NCBI GenBank assembly: GCA_938003835.1
Contig: CALKXJ010000004.1
Location: 111,682-175,681, forward strand
Source: an uncultured Bryobacteraceae bacterium
Lineage (GTDB): Bacteria; Acidobacteriota; Terriglobia; Bryobacterales; Bryobacteraceae
Direction: 5' to 3'
Length of the DNA stretch: 64,000 bases
Below the pieces are notes generated by a model, which saw only the letters and a list, made by a program, of their open reading frames with translations, had not been told where the DNA came from and ran no database searches. A program made the translations under genes and the position numbers. Positions within the stretch are counted from its first letter, which is position 1; each line of letters opens with the position of its first letter. Shown in pieces: positions 1-8,476 of this stretch.

Positions 1-1
1 T

Positions 2-304
2 GATGCCGGGCTCGAGCCCGTGGCGCCGGAGGTGGTCACTCGCTTCCCTGTGTGGCTGGCCTCCTTGCCGGAGGGCGTGCTCGAGTTCGTCGCCACGGAC
101 TTCACGCCCTTCCGCGTTGCGCTCGTCGGGACGCGCTTCGAGTCAGTGCCGGTGGTGACCGCGCCGCGCGCGCTGGCGGGTGCCATCGCCAGGATTGCCG
201 CCGGCGAGTTTCGCGCCGGTCGGGCTGCGGATCCGGCGAGCGTCGATGCCAACTACGTTCGCCGCGCCGACGCCGAGCTATTCTGGCGGGACCCGCGCGG
301 CTGA
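2..304 (+). CDS. tsaB: TsaB C-terminal part (t6A biosynthesis), cut by window start
   Basis: The frame is open from the window edge to a TGA, giving about 100 residues without a start. The C-terminal end, with an alanine-rich helix, a DPASVDANYVRR-like stretch and then DAELFW, matches the usual end of TsaB (YeaZ). TsaB is the inactive ASKHA-fold partner of TsaD in threonylcarbamoylation of tRNA A37. The partner tsaD lies 24 kb away on the other strand, so the two are unlinked here. The last 27 bp overlap the convergent nitrilase gene. The assignment rests only on the C-terminus; the N-terminal ATPase-fold motifs lie outside the window. Confidence 0.62.
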   Translation, partial: DAGLEPVAPEVVTRFPVWLASLPEGVLEFVATDFTPFRVALVGTRFESVPVVTAPRALAGAIARIAAGEFRAGRAADPASVDANYVRRADAELFWRDPRG

Positions 305-1138
305 ACGGGGCGCGACCAGTTCGCCGTAGAGCTCGGGGCGGCGGTCGCGGAGGTGGCGGCTGTCGGTCACCTGCGCGAGATCCAGATCGCAGAGGAGAAT
401 CCCCGGCCGGTTGGATTGCAGCTTGCACGAGATGCCTCCCTGCGGATCGGCGACAAAAGAGACGTTGGGGTGTACGAAGGCGACGAAATTCTCGTTTTCG
501 TAAGCCCGCGTGCGCATCCACCACTCGTTGTCGAGGTGCCACATCCCGTATGAGGGAATCAGAATGAGGCGCGCACCCTTGAGGCGCAGGACCCGGGCCG
601 TCTCCGGCCACCTGCGGTCGGCGCAGATCAGCACGCCGAGCTTGCCCCATTCGGTGTCGAAGACCGGCAGGCCTTCGCCCGGGGCGAAGCGCAGGTCGTG
701 GTTCTGGAGGTGGGTCTTGTCGTAGCGGCCGGCCGTGCGGCCTGCGCGGTCGACGAGCAGGGCGGTGTTGTAGTAGTTGCCGTTGCGCTTCTCCGTATAG
801 CCGAACAGGATCCACAACCGGTGGCGCCGTGCCAGAGCCCGCAGGCGTTCGAGGTACGCGCTGCCGGGCGCCTGGGCGATACCTGCGAAGCGCTCGGCGG
901 TCCAGTCCTTTGCCGCCGCCGCGTAGCCGTCGAGGTAACATTCGGGCGTCACCACCAGGTCGATGCCCTGTGAGGCCGAACTCTCCAGCGCGGTCTCGAA
1001 AACACGCCAGTTGGCCTCCAGATCCCATTTGACGGGCTCGGCCGAGAACAGGCCCAGGCGGATCCGGTCCCGAGTTTGGGCGGCCGCGGCGGCGGGGACC
1101 AATGCCGCAACCAGCGTCAAGATCCAGCTTGTGCGCAT
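278..1138 (-). CDS. Exported carbon-nitrogen hydrolase (nitrilase superfamily)
   Basis: A 286-residue protein whose ATG at 1138 starts a typical Sec signal peptide, with a hydrophobic core and AAAAAQ near residue 20. The nitrilase-superfamily catalytic triad is visible: Glu66 in VTPECYLDG, Lys141 in YDKTHL and Cys172 in LICADRRWPE. Family members hydrolyse amide or nitrile C-N bonds (amidases, carbamoylases, nitrilases); the substrate cannot be told from sequence. An open frame extends upstream of the ATG but is proline/arginine-rich and lacks export features, so the ATG is preferred. It is divergent from the amidohydrolase gene that begins 53 bp away, and its 3' end overlaps tsaB. Confidence 0.85.
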   Translation of the reverse strand: MRTSWILTLVAALVPAAAAAQTRDRIRLGLFSAEPVKWDLEANWRVFETALESSASQGIDLVVTPECYLDGYAAAAKDWTAERFAGIAQAPGSAYLERLRALARRHRLWILFGYTEKRNGNYYNTALLVDRAGRTAGRYDKTHLQNHDLRFAPGEGLPVFDTEWGKLGVLICADRRWPETARVLRLKGARLILIPSYGMWHLDNEWWMRTRAYENENFVAFVHPNVSFVADPQGGISCKLQSNRPGILLCDLDLAQVTDSRHLRDRRPELYGELVAPRSAARVPPE

Positions 1139-1191
1139 CTCCCGTATTGTCCGACGGCCCGCTGATACAATCGCGGGACGGAGGTTGCAAG

Positions 1192-2553
1192 GTGATTTCC
1201 CGCCGCCGCTGGTTTCCCGTTGCTCTGGCGCCGGCCGCCGCGCCACGTCTGGCGGCCGGTCAAGCGCCCTCTTCGGACGGGCTCGCCGCAAGGATGCGCG
1301 CCGCGGTGGAGGCCATCGAGGTGGTCAACAGCCACGAGCACATCCTGCCCGAACAGGAGCGCGTTTCTCAAACGGTGGATTTCTTCACCCTCGCCGGCCA
1401 TTATGCGGTGAACGACGTGATCTCGGCGGGGATGGCGCCCGAGTCGGTTTCGGCCAAAGGCTTGACGGCCGAGGAGCGCTGGCGCGCCTTCGAGCCCTAC
1501 TGGCGCCATGCCCGGTTTACCGGTTACGGGCAGGCGCTGCGCATTGCGATCCGCGACATCTACGGCGTCGGCGAAATCAGCGCGGCGACGATCCCGAAGA
1601 TCAACGAGGCCATCGCGCGCCGCAACCGGCCGGGCCTGTATCGCTATGTGCTCAAGGAGCGGGCGAGGATCCGCTACGCCGTGCTCGATGACTACTGGAA
1701 CGCCACGCCTGTGCGGCCGGACCCGGAGTTCTTCGTGCTGGCGCGCAAATTCGACCGCTTCATCCTGCCGGCCACGGCCAAGGACCTCGCTGAACTCGAA
1801 AAACTGACGGGCGTCTCCATCACCTCGCTCAGGCATCTCAAACAGGCCATGGAGCGGAGCTTCGCCCAGAGCCTCGAGGCGGGCATGGTGGCGGTGAAAT
1901 CCACGATCGCCTATGCGCGCGAGCTGCGCTTCGCCGAGACCGGCGAGCAGGCCGCTGCGGCCGACTTCCTGCGGCTCGTGCGCGGCGAGGTGAAGTTGCC
2001 CGAGGGTTTCCGCGGGCGTGTCGAACGGCCCTTCCGCGCGCTCGAGGACCACATGTTTCACCATCTGATGCGGCTGGCCGATGCCCACCGGCTGCCCGTG
2101 CAGCTTCATACCGGGATCCTGGCCGGCAACGGGGCCTTCATCACGAACACGAATCCGGTCGGTTTGACCAACCTGTTCTATCTCTACCCCCAGGTTCAGT
2201 TCGACCTGTTTCATATCGGCTACCCGTATCAGAACGAGCTGATTGCGCTCGCCAAGCTGTTTCCGAACGTGCACGTCGACTTCTGCTGGGCGCACGTCAT
2301 CTCCCCGGTGGCGGCACGCGCCGCGCTCCATGAAATGCTCGAGACCGTGCCGGTGAACAAGATCCTGGGCTTCGGGGGCGATTACCGCCATCCGGAGTTG
2401 AGCTACGCCCACCTGGTGATGGCCAGGCGCAACATTGCGCGGGTGCTCACCGACAAGGTCGAGGAGGGTCTGTTCGAGGAGGATGAGGCGGCCGAGGTTG
2501 CCCGCCTGCTGCTGGCCGAAAACGCGGCGCGGCTGTTTTCTCCAAAGTCCTGA
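1192..2553 (+). CDS. Amidohydrolase-2-like exported protein
   Basis: About 453 residues from a GTG at 1192 that has GGAGGT seven bases upstream. The N-terminus SRRRWF followed by an alanine-rich stretch looks like a Tat or Sec export signal. The HEH pair (His48, His50) in VVNSHEH fits the first metal-binding strand of the amidohydrolase TIM barrel. Later LHTG, FHIGYP and FGGDYRH supply further His and Asp ligands. The overall pattern recalls the amidohydrolase-2 / uronate-isomerase-like branch. The reaction is unknown. It lies 28 bp upstream of the metallo-beta-lactamase gene on the same strand and is probably co-transcribed with it. Confidence 0.75.
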   Translation: MISRRRWFPVALAPAAAPRLAAGQAPSSDGLAARMRAAVEAIEVVNSHEHILPEQERVSQTVDFFTLAGHYAVNDVISAGMAPESVSAKGLTAEERWRAFEPYWRHARFTGYGQALRIAIRDIYGVGEISAATIPKINEAIARRNRPGLYRYVLKERARIRYAVLDDYWNATPVRPDPEFFVLARKFDRFILPATAKDLAELEKLTGVSITSLRHLKQAMERSFAQSLEAGMVAVKSTIAYARELRFAETGEQAAAADFLRLVRGEVKLPEGFRGRVERPFRALEDHMFHHLMRLADAHRLPVQLHTGILAGNGAFITNTNPVGLTNLFYLYPQVQFDLFHIGYPYQNELIALAKLFPNVHVDFCWAHVISPVAARAALHEMLETVPVNKILGFGGDYRHPELSYAHLVMARRNIARVLTDKVEEGLFEEDEAAEVARLLLAENAARLFSPKS

Positions 2554-2581
2554 CGGGCGGCCTGTGATACGCTGGCGTCAA

Positions 2582-3583
2582 ATGATGCTCAGGATTGCCG
2601 CATTGCTGTTGTGCTCGATGGCGGCGCTTGCGGCGCCGCGCGAGACGCTCGACATCTATTTCATCGACGTCGAGGGCGGCCAGGCGACGCTGATCGTGAC
2701 GCCGGCGGGCGAATCGATGCTGGTGGACGCCGGCTGGCCCGGCTTCGAGGGGCGCGACTCGGACCGGATCGTCAGGACCGCCCGCAAGGCGGGACTCAAG
2801 CAGATCGATTACATGCTTGTCACCCACTATCACCTCGACCATGTGGGCGGCGTGCCGGAACTTGCGGCGAAATTTCCGCTGGTGACCTTCATCGACCACG
2901 GTGACAACACGGAAGCGAATCCCTCGACGGAGAAGCTGGCCGCCGCTTACTATCCGGTACGGGCCAAAGGCAAGCACCTGGTGGTCAGGCCCGGCGACAA
3001 GATTCCGCTCCGGGGTGCGGACGTCACGGTGGTCTGCGCGCGGGGCCAGGTGATCGACAAGGCGCTGCCCGGAGCTGGCCGGCCGAATCCGCTGTGCGAG
3101 GCGGCCGAGCGCAAGAAGGATGATCCGACCGAGAATGCCCGCTCGGTCGGCTTCCTGCTCAAGTTCGGCAAGTTCCGCTTCGCCAACCTGGGCGACATTA
3201 CCTGGAACACCGAACTCGGCCTGGCCTGTCCGGTGAACAAGCTGGGAATGGTGGACGTGTATCTGACCACGCATCACGGGCTGGACGCTTCCGGGCCGCC
3301 GCAGCTCATCCACGCGCTCGCGCCGCGGGTCGCCATCATGAACAACGGCGCCAAAAAGGGCGGTTCTCCGGCGGCTTGGAAGATCCTTCACGACTCGCCG
3401 CGCCTCAAAGGCTTCTGGCAGCTGCACTACACGCTCGCCGCCGGCCCGGAACATAATACGGCCGAGACTTACATCGCCAACATGACGGCCGAGGGCTGTG
3501 GCTACGGGCTGCACCTGGCGGCCCGCAAGGACGGCTCGTTCACCATCACCAACGAGCGCACGGGTTACCAGGAGACTTACTAA
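2582..3583 (+). CDS. Exported metallo-beta-lactamase-fold hydrolase
   Basis: A 333-residue protein from ATG 2582; a second ATG follows immediately. It begins with a Sec signal peptide (hydrophobic MLRIAALLL core, cleavage near ALAAP). The Zn-binding signature THYHLDH gives His82, His84, Asp86 and His87. Later NLGDITW and TTHHGLD fit the remaining ligand positions. This resembles the ComEC/Rec2-type secreted MBL proteins common in Acidobacteria and Planctomycetes, here without the membrane part. The substrate is unknown. It sits downstream of the amidohydrolase with a short gap and 8 bp before the aminotransferase gene. Confidence 0.82.
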   Translation: MMLRIAALLLCSMAALAAPRETLDIYFIDVEGGQATLIVTPAGESMLVDAGWPGFEGRDSDRIVRTARKAGLKQIDYMLVTHYHLDHVGGVPELAAKFPLVTFIDHGDNTEANPSTEKLAAAYYPVRAKGKHLVVRPGDKIPLRGADVTVVCARGQVIDKALPGAGRPNPLCEAAERKKDDPTENARSVGFLLKFGKFRFANLGDITWNTELGLACPVNKLGMVDVYLTTHHGLDASGPPQLIHALAPRVAIMNNGAKKGGSPAAWKILHDSPRLKGFWQLHYTLAAGPEHNTAETYIANMTAEGCGYGLHLAARKDGSFTITNERTGYQETY

Positions 3584-3591
3584 GTCCAATC

Positions 3592-4716
3592 GTGGAACCG
3601 ATCCCGCTGCTCGACCTGGCGGCTCTTCACGCGGAGATCCGCGACGAGCTTCAGGAAACGCTCCTTCGCGTGGCCGACTCCGGCCGGTATGTGTTGGGCG
3701 AGGAGGTCTCCGCCTTAGAGGAGGAGATCGCTGCCTACTCGGGAGCCCGTTTCGGCGTAGCCTGCGCCTCCGGTTCCGACGCCCTCTATTTGGCGCTGCG
3801 CGCTCTCGGCATCGGTCCAGGCGACCGAGTCGTGACCTCGCCGTTCACCTTTTTTGCCACCGCCGGGGCGGTCTCGCGCGCGGGTGCGACGCCGGTGTTC
3901 GCCGACATCGATCCGGCGACCTTCAACCTCGATGCAGCGCGCCTCGATGAAGCCTTGAAACGATACGCGCCCGTGCGCGCGGTGATTCCAGTCCACCTTT
4001 ACGGCGGAAGCGCCGACATGGATCCGATTCTCGAGTCCGCTCGCGCTCACGGCTGCGCGGTGATCGAAGACGGGGCGCAAGCCATCGGCGCCGAGTACAA
4101 GGGCCGCCGCATCAACGCGCTCGGCGCGGCCGGCTGCTTGAGTTTCTTTCCGAGCAAAAACCTGGGCGCGCTCGGCGAGGGCGGCATGGTGCTCACCAAT
4201 GACGCCGGCCTTGCCGAGACGCTCCGGCTGCTGCGCGTTCACGGCAGCCGGGACAAGTACCGGCATGAGCTCATCGGCATCAACTCGCGGCTGGATGCGC
4301 TCCAGGCGGCCCTGCTGCGGGTGAAGTTCCGGCACCTGGACGGCTGGACGGCGCGGCGGCAGCGCAACGCGGCGCGTTACCGGGAGCTGCTCGGAGGAGG
4401 CGATCTGCCGGTGGCGCTGCCCGAGCCGGCGCCGTATCAGAGCCGGCACGTCTTCCACCAGTTCGTGATCCGCTGCGCGGAGCGGGACCGCCTGCGGGCA
4501 TACCTGGCCGAGCACGGCGTGGGCACCGAGGTTTACTATCCGATTCCCCTCCATCTGCAACCCTGCTATCGCGATCTCGGCTACCGCGAGGGCGAGCTGC
4601 CCGAAAGCGAGCGGGCGGCGCGCGAGGTTCTGGCGCTGCCCGTGCACCCGGCTCTCCGGCCCGGAGAGATCGAGCGGGTCGCCGGGCTCATCGCGGCCTT
4701 CTATGGTCGGCGATGA
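3592..4716 (+). CDS. DegT/DnrJ/EryC1-family sugar aminotransferase
   Basis: A 374-residue PLP enzyme starting at GTG 3592. Diagnostic family elements are CASGSDAL (phosphate-binding loop), TSPFTFFATAGAV, the PLP-ring Asp160 in VIEDGAQAIGA and the Schiff-base Lys189 in SFFPSKNLGALGEGG. Such enzymes transfer an amino group from glutamate to a keto group on a nucleotide-linked sugar in O-antigen, S-layer or antibiotic sugar pathways. The gene converges on, and overlaps by 29 bp, the 3' end of the heptose operon. This suggests that the local glycan contains an amino sugar, but the exact sugar cannot be predicted. Confidence 0.88.
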   Translation: MEPIPLLDLAALHAEIRDELQETLLRVADSGRYVLGEEVSALEEEIAAYSGARFGVACASGSDALYLALRALGIGPGDRVVTSPFTFFATAGAVSRAGATPVFADIDPATFNLDAARLDEALKRYAPVRAVIPVHLYGGSADMDPILESARAHGCAVIEDGAQAIGAEYKGRRINALGAAGCLSFFPSKNLGALGEGGMVLTNDAGLAETLRLLRVHGSRDKYRHELIGINSRLDALQAALLRVKFRHLDGWTARRQRNAARYRELLGGGDLPVALPEPAPYQSRHVFHQFVIRCAERDRLRAYLAEHGVGTEVYYPIPLHLQPCYRDLGYREGELPESERAAREVLALPVHPALRPGEIERVAGLIAAFYGRR

Positions 4717-5233
4717 TCCAGTCGGCGGCCTCCTCGAGCGAGGCGACGCGCGCATCGGGCTTGGAGGCCGGCGGGCGCTCCCGGTAGCCGTAGTCGATCA
4801 GGACGGTTCTCACTCCGGCCGCGGCGCCGGCGTCCACATCCCGCCAGCGGTCGCCGACGAAATAGCTCGAGGCGAGATCAAGATTTAGCTCGGCCGCGGC
4901 GGCGAGCAGGAGGCCCGGCTTGGGTTTGCGACACTCACAGGCGTCGGAGGCGTCGTGATAGCACACATAAACGGCATCGAGAGGCAGCTCGGCGAGCAGG
5001 CGCGCGTGCATGGCCTCCACGGTTGCTCGCGAAATCCGCTTTCGCCGCACTTCCGGCTGGTTGGTGGCGACGACGAGAACGAACCCGGCAGCCTTCAATC
5101 GCGCGAGCGCCCGGGCCGCGCCCGGCACCAGGCGGAACTCCGCGAGCCCTCCCGGCGAGTGTGGAACGCCTTCGACGACGATCGCCTCGTTGAGAACCCC
5201 GTCGCGGTCGAAGAAGACGGCGGGGCGGCTCAT
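4688..5233 (-). CDS. gmhB: D-glycero-D-manno-heptose 1,7-bisphosphate phosphatase
   Basis: A 181-residue HAD-family histidinol-phosphatase-like enzyme. The HAD motif I is FFDRDGVLNE with Asp9 and Asp11. TNQPEV is motif II. The Cys/His cluster VCYHD...CECRKPKPG matches the GmhB zinc loop and motif III lysine, and FVGDRWRDVDAG is motif IV. GmhB removes the 7-phosphate from heptose 1,7-bisphosphate, giving heptose 1-phosphate. Its ATG overlaps the gmhA stop by 4 bp (ATGA), pointing to translational coupling as the last gene of a six-gene minus-strand operon. Confidence 0.87.
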   Translation of the reverse strand: MSRPAVFFDRDGVLNEAIVVEGVPHSPGGLAEFRLVPGAARALARLKAAGFVLVVATNQPEVRRKRISRATVEAMHARLLAELPLDAVYVCYHDASDACECRKPKPGLLLAAAAELNLDLASSYFVGDRWRDVDAGAAAGVRTVLIDYGYRERPPASKPDARVASLEEAADWIIADHRRPR

Positions 5234-5826
5234 CGGAGCGACTCCCACCGGGTGGCCTCCCGCTTGAGCAACGGGTGCGAGACCAGCAGGTGCCAGATGA
5301 CGGCCTGGAACGCTTCCGTATGCGGCGTCACGTGTTCGGGGTTCACCACCGGCACCAGCACGCAGGCCTCCGCCAGGCGAGCCGTGTGCCCGCCGTCGCG
5401 GCCGACAATGCCGCCGATGCGGGCTCCGACGCCGCGGGCGTAATCGAGCGCCCGGACGAGATTCGGGCTCACGCCGCGCGCGGCGTCGCCTCCGCCGACC
5501 GAGAAGACCAGCACCGCGTCGCGGGAGCCGAGCCGGCTGGTGCGCAGCCAGGCTTCGAAGACGGTGGCCCAGCCCTCGTCGTTGGTTCGCGCCGTGAGCT
5601 CGGAGACGTTGTCGGTGGGCGCGTAGGCCTCCATGCCGGCGATTTTGCGGAAATCGTTCACGGCATGGGAGGCGTGAGCTGCGCCGCCGCCGACGCCCAG
5701 GATGAACAACCTGCCGCCGGCCTCGCGCACCTGGGCCAGCAGGGCGGCCAGCCGCTCGATCGCCGCCTGATCGAGCTGTTCGACGATACGGGCGGTCTCC
5801 TCGAGATATTGCCGGACAAAGCTCAT
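5230..5826 (-). CDS. gmhA: Sedoheptulose 7-phosphate isomerase (SIS domain)
   Basis: A 198-residue SIS-domain protein, the size of phosphoheptose isomerase GmhA, which converts sedoheptulose 7-phosphate to D-glycero-D-manno-heptose 7-phosphate. Seen directly: a glycine-rich ILGVGGGAAHASHAVNDFRK loop, a second sugar-phosphate loop VFSVGGGDAARG and a C-terminal helix with HTEAFQAVIWHLL. The second loop reads SVGGGD rather than the more usual TSGNS, so it belongs to a divergent GmhA-like branch. Context supports the role: it is coupled by 4-bp overlaps to hddC upstream and gmhB downstream. Confidence 0.82.
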   Translation of the reverse strand: MSFVRQYLEETARIVEQLDQAAIERLAALLAQVREAGGRLFILGVGGGAAHASHAVNDFRKIAGMEAYAPTDNVSELTARTNDEGWATVFEAWLRTSRLGSRDAVLVFSVGGGDAARGVSPNLVRALDYARGVGARIGGIVGRDGGHTARLAEACVLVPVVNPEHVTPHTEAFQAVIWHLLVSHPLLKREATRWESLR

Positions 5827-6524
5827 TTCAAAATGCTCCGGAGCTCCTCCAGGCCCGCGCGCGAGCCCACTTCCCAGAAGCGCTCGGAGACCTCGCAGGC
5901 GGCCAGCTCGCCGCGGGCGAGCAGGTCGCGGTACAGGTCGGCGAGATCGCGCCGCCCGCCGGGCGGCAACGCGGCGAAGACCGATGATTCGAAGACGCCG
6001 AGGCCGTAATCGATGTGCTGCATGCGTGGGGTGGGGCTTTTCTTATCGTAGGCGAGGATGCGGCCCTCGGAAAATTCGACGTTGGAGGCATCCCAGCGGC
6101 CTTCGTTGCGGAACACCGTCATGAGCGCGGGTTTGCCGGCCTCTCGGAAGGTCCGCTGCACGGCGCGGTAGTCGCAGGGCAGGTAAGAGTCCCCGTAGAG
6201 CACGAAGAAGCGCTCGCCCAGAAGCGGCAGGGCCTTGCGCACGGCGCCGGCGGTGCCGAGCAGCTCCGGCCAGTCTTCGGAGTATTCCAGATGCAGTCCG
6301 AAGCGGTGGCCGTCACCCGCCCAGGCGCGAATCATATTGCCCTTGTAGCCGATGCAGAGAACGACCCGCTCGATGCCGCGCGAAGCGAGCAGGCGCAACT
6401 GGTGAGCCAGGAACGGCTCGCCGTTGACGTCGACGAGGGCTTTGGGCACCGATTCGGTCCACGGCCTTAGGCGCGTGCCGAGCCCTCCGGCGAGCAGCGC
6501 GACGGGAAACAGCGGTTCGCTCAC
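5823..6524 (-). CDS. hddC: Heptose 1-phosphate guanylyltransferase (NTP transferase)
   Basis: A 233-residue sugar-nucleotidyltransferase beginning at GTG with the signature LLAGGLGTRLRPWT, then VPKALVDVNGEPF. GTAGAV and YGDSY provide the usual nucleotide and metal-binding contacts. HddC activates D-glycero-alpha-D-manno-heptose 1-phosphate with GTP, making the GDP-heptose donor. Nucleotide specificity cannot be read from sequence; the gene is called hddC because it sits between the GHMP kinase hddA and gmhA/gmhB. Overlaps of 4 bp on both sides indicate coupled translation. Confidence 0.78.
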   Translation of the reverse strand: MSEPLFPVALLAGGLGTRLRPWTESVPKALVDVNGEPFLAHQLRLLASRGIERVVLCIGYKGNMIRAWAGDGHRFGLHLEYSEDWPELLGTAGAVRKALPLLGERFFVLYGDSYLPCDYRAVQRTFREAGKPALMTVFRNEGRWDASNVEFSEGRILAYDKKSPTPRMQHIDYGLGVFESSVFAALPPGGRRDLADLYRDLLARGELAACEVSERFWEVGSRAGLEELRSILK

Positions 6525-7504
6525 GGCGCCCCCACCACGCGCGTGCCCTGAAAGTCGAAGCGGAAGCGCACCTCGCGCAGGCCGGCCCGGCGCATGGCGG
6601 CCCGCAGGCGCGTCTTGTCCTCGGCGTAGAACATCAGGAAGCCGCCGCCGCCCGCGCCGATCAGCTTGCCGCCCAGCGCCCCGTTGGCGCGGGCGAGCTC
6701 GTAGTATTCGTCGATGGCGGGGTTGGTCATGGCCCCGGAGCGCTTCTTCTTGCGCTGCCAGTGGACCTCCATGATCTCGGCGAAGGCCCGCAGGTCGCCG
6801 GCCTCCATTGCCCGCCGCGTGCGGTAGCCGAGCTCCTTGACGAAGTGCAGATTGGCCAGCATCTCGCTGTCCTGCTCGCGCGTCTTCGTATCCTGCTCGC
6901 GCAGGATCTCGGAAGCCGCCCGGGTAAAGCCGGTGAAGAACAGCACGAGGTTGTCCTCGAGGTCGGCCAGGGTTTCGGGCCGCAGGCGGAGGGGCTCGAC
7001 CTCGACACGGTCGTCCGGCAGGAAGGTGAAACAGGTGAGACCGCCGAATGCGGCGATATATTGATCCTGCTTGCCGACCGGCTCGCCGAGGCGTTCGATT
7101 TCGATCTGGCAGGCCTGCTCGGCGAGCTCGTGCGGCGGCACGAAGTTGCGCTTGTAGGCGTGCAGGGCGCGCAACAGCGCCGTAGTGAAGCTTCCCGAGG
7201 AGCCTAGTCCGGTGCCGGCGGGAATATCGGCCATGCTGGCAATCTCCAGATGCGGGTCCTCGACCGGCACCATGCGGAGCGCCTCGCGCACGATAGGGTG
7301 GCGTATCTCCTCGACGCTCTGGACACGCTCCATCTTCGAGTACTTGACGATGATCTCCTGCCGGAAGGTCTCATGCAGGGTGACGTAGACGTACTTGTCG
7401 ATGGCGGCGGCGATCAGAAAGCCCGTGTGGGCGCGATAGTAGGAGGGCACATCGGTGCCGCCGCCGCCCAGGGTGATGCGAAGCGGGCTGCGCGTGATGA
7501 TCAC
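6521..7504 (-). CDS. hddA: D-glycero-alpha-D-manno-heptose 7-phosphate kinase (GHMP)
   Basis: A 327-residue GHMP kinase beginning at GTG with SPLRITLGGGGTDVPSYY, the N-terminal signature of the HddA group. The ATP-binding motif 2 is PAGTGLGSSGSFTTALL and the C-terminal motif 3 is KLIGAGGGGFL. HddA phosphorylates heptose 7-phosphate at the alpha-anomeric C1, giving the 1,7-bisphosphate. This alpha configuration leads to GDP-heptose rather than the ADP-L-glycero-heptose of LPS inner core. The GTG overlaps the stop of the upstream Gfo/Idh gene by 4 bp. Confidence 0.85.
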   Translation of the reverse strand: MIITRSPLRITLGGGGTDVPSYYRAHTGFLIAAAIDKYVYVTLHETFRQEIIVKYSKMERVQSVEEIRHPIVREALRMVPVEDPHLEIASMADIPAGTGLGSSGSFTTALLRALHAYKRNFVPPHELAEQACQIEIERLGEPVGKQDQYIAAFGGLTCFTFLPDDRVEVEPLRLRPETLADLEDNLVLFFTGFTRAASEILREQDTKTREQDSEMLANLHFVKELGYRTRRAMEAGDLRAFAEIMEVHWQRKKKRSGAMTNPAIDEYYELARANGALGGKLIGAGGGGFLMFYAEDKTRLRAAMRRAGLREVRFRFDFQGTRVVGAP

Positions 7505-8475
7505 CGGCGCGCCTCCTCATAGATGCGCTCGATCAGAGCGAGCACCGCGTGAGCGTCCTCGAGACCGGGCTGCGGGGCGCGGCCCAGGCGGATGTCCTCG
7601 AGGAATGCGGCGAACTCTGCCTGCCAGGAATCGTCGGGCAGCGGGTACTCGAAGATCGTCGTCTCGGGCGGTCCCATTTCCGGTTTCATCCGGTAAAGAG
7701 CGAGTCGCTCGACGCCGTAGCTGCCGCCGAGGCCGGAGACCTCGATCTTGCCCGTGCGCCCATAGAGTTCGAGCGAGAACAGGTTCTTCCACTCGCTCCA
7801 GCTTGCATGAAGCGAGGCGACGCGGCCCTGGGCGGTGCGGAGCAGCAGGAAGCAGTTGTCCTCCACCGGCATCGGCCAGTAGAAGGTTCCGAGAAAGCTC
7901 TTGACGTCCCGGAATTCGCCCAGGAAACGCCGCGCGAGATCGATCAGGTGGCTGCCCTGGTCGATGAGTTCGCCGCCGCCCGAGAGCTCCGGCTGAGCAC
8001 GCCATTCCCGTTCGTAGCCGGGACGCCCGCCGTGGCCGTAGCGGGCGCGCAGGAACATCAACTCGCCGAGAGCGCCGGCGTCGACGAGCTGCTGCGCCTG
8101 GCGGATGGCGGGATGGTAGCGATGATTGTAACCGACGCGGACAAGCGCGCCGGTGCGGCGCGCGGCCTCGCGCACCGGCGCAAGCTCTGCGGCGCGGCGG
8201 GCACCGGGCTTCTCGACCAGCACGTGCTTGCCTTCAGAGGCCGCCGCGGCGGCGATGGGCGCCAGCATGTCATGGGTGGTGGCGACGATGACGATATCGA
8301 CGTCGCGGCGCCGGACGGTCTCCCGCCAGTCGACGGCGGCTTCGGTGTGAGTCTCGGTCGCCAGTGCGAGCGCCCTCGCGGGTACGGCGTCACAACAAAC
8401 GGCAAGTCGCGCCCCGGCGAGCGCTGCCGCGCGCTTGCGCCCGATCAGGCCGCAGCCGATGATGGCCACCCGCAC
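7501..8475 (-). CDS. Gfo/Idh/MocA-family oxidoreductase
   Basis: A 324-residue NAD(P)-dependent oxidoreductase. The GTG at 8475 is chosen because the Rossmann motif AIIGCGLIGRKRA starts four residues later; upstream codons are proline/serine-rich and lie inside the neighbouring gene. The conserved EKPG lysine motif is in VLVEKPGARR, and GGGELIDQGSHLIDL is the substrate-side helix. Family members oxidise or reduce hydroxyls on sugars, inositols and nucleotide sugars. Its place in the heptose operon suggests action on a nucleotide-linked sugar in the same glycan, which is inference. Confidence 0.84.
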   Translation of the reverse strand: MRVAIIGCGLIGRKRAAALAGARLAVCCDAVPARALALATETHTEAAVDWRETVRRRDVDIVIVATTHDMLAPIAAAAASEGKHVLVEKPGARRAAELAPVREAARRTGALVRVGYNHRYHPAIRQAQQLVDAGALGELMFLRARYGHGGRPGYEREWRAQPELSGGGELIDQGSHLIDLARRFLGEFRDVKSFLGTFYWPMPVEDNCFLLLRTAQGRVASLHASWSEWKNLFSLELYGRTGKIEVSGLGGSYGVERLALYRMKPEMGPPETTIFEYPLPDDSWQAEFAAFLEDIRLGRAPQPGLEDAHAVLALIERIYEEARR

Positions 8476-8476
8476 G

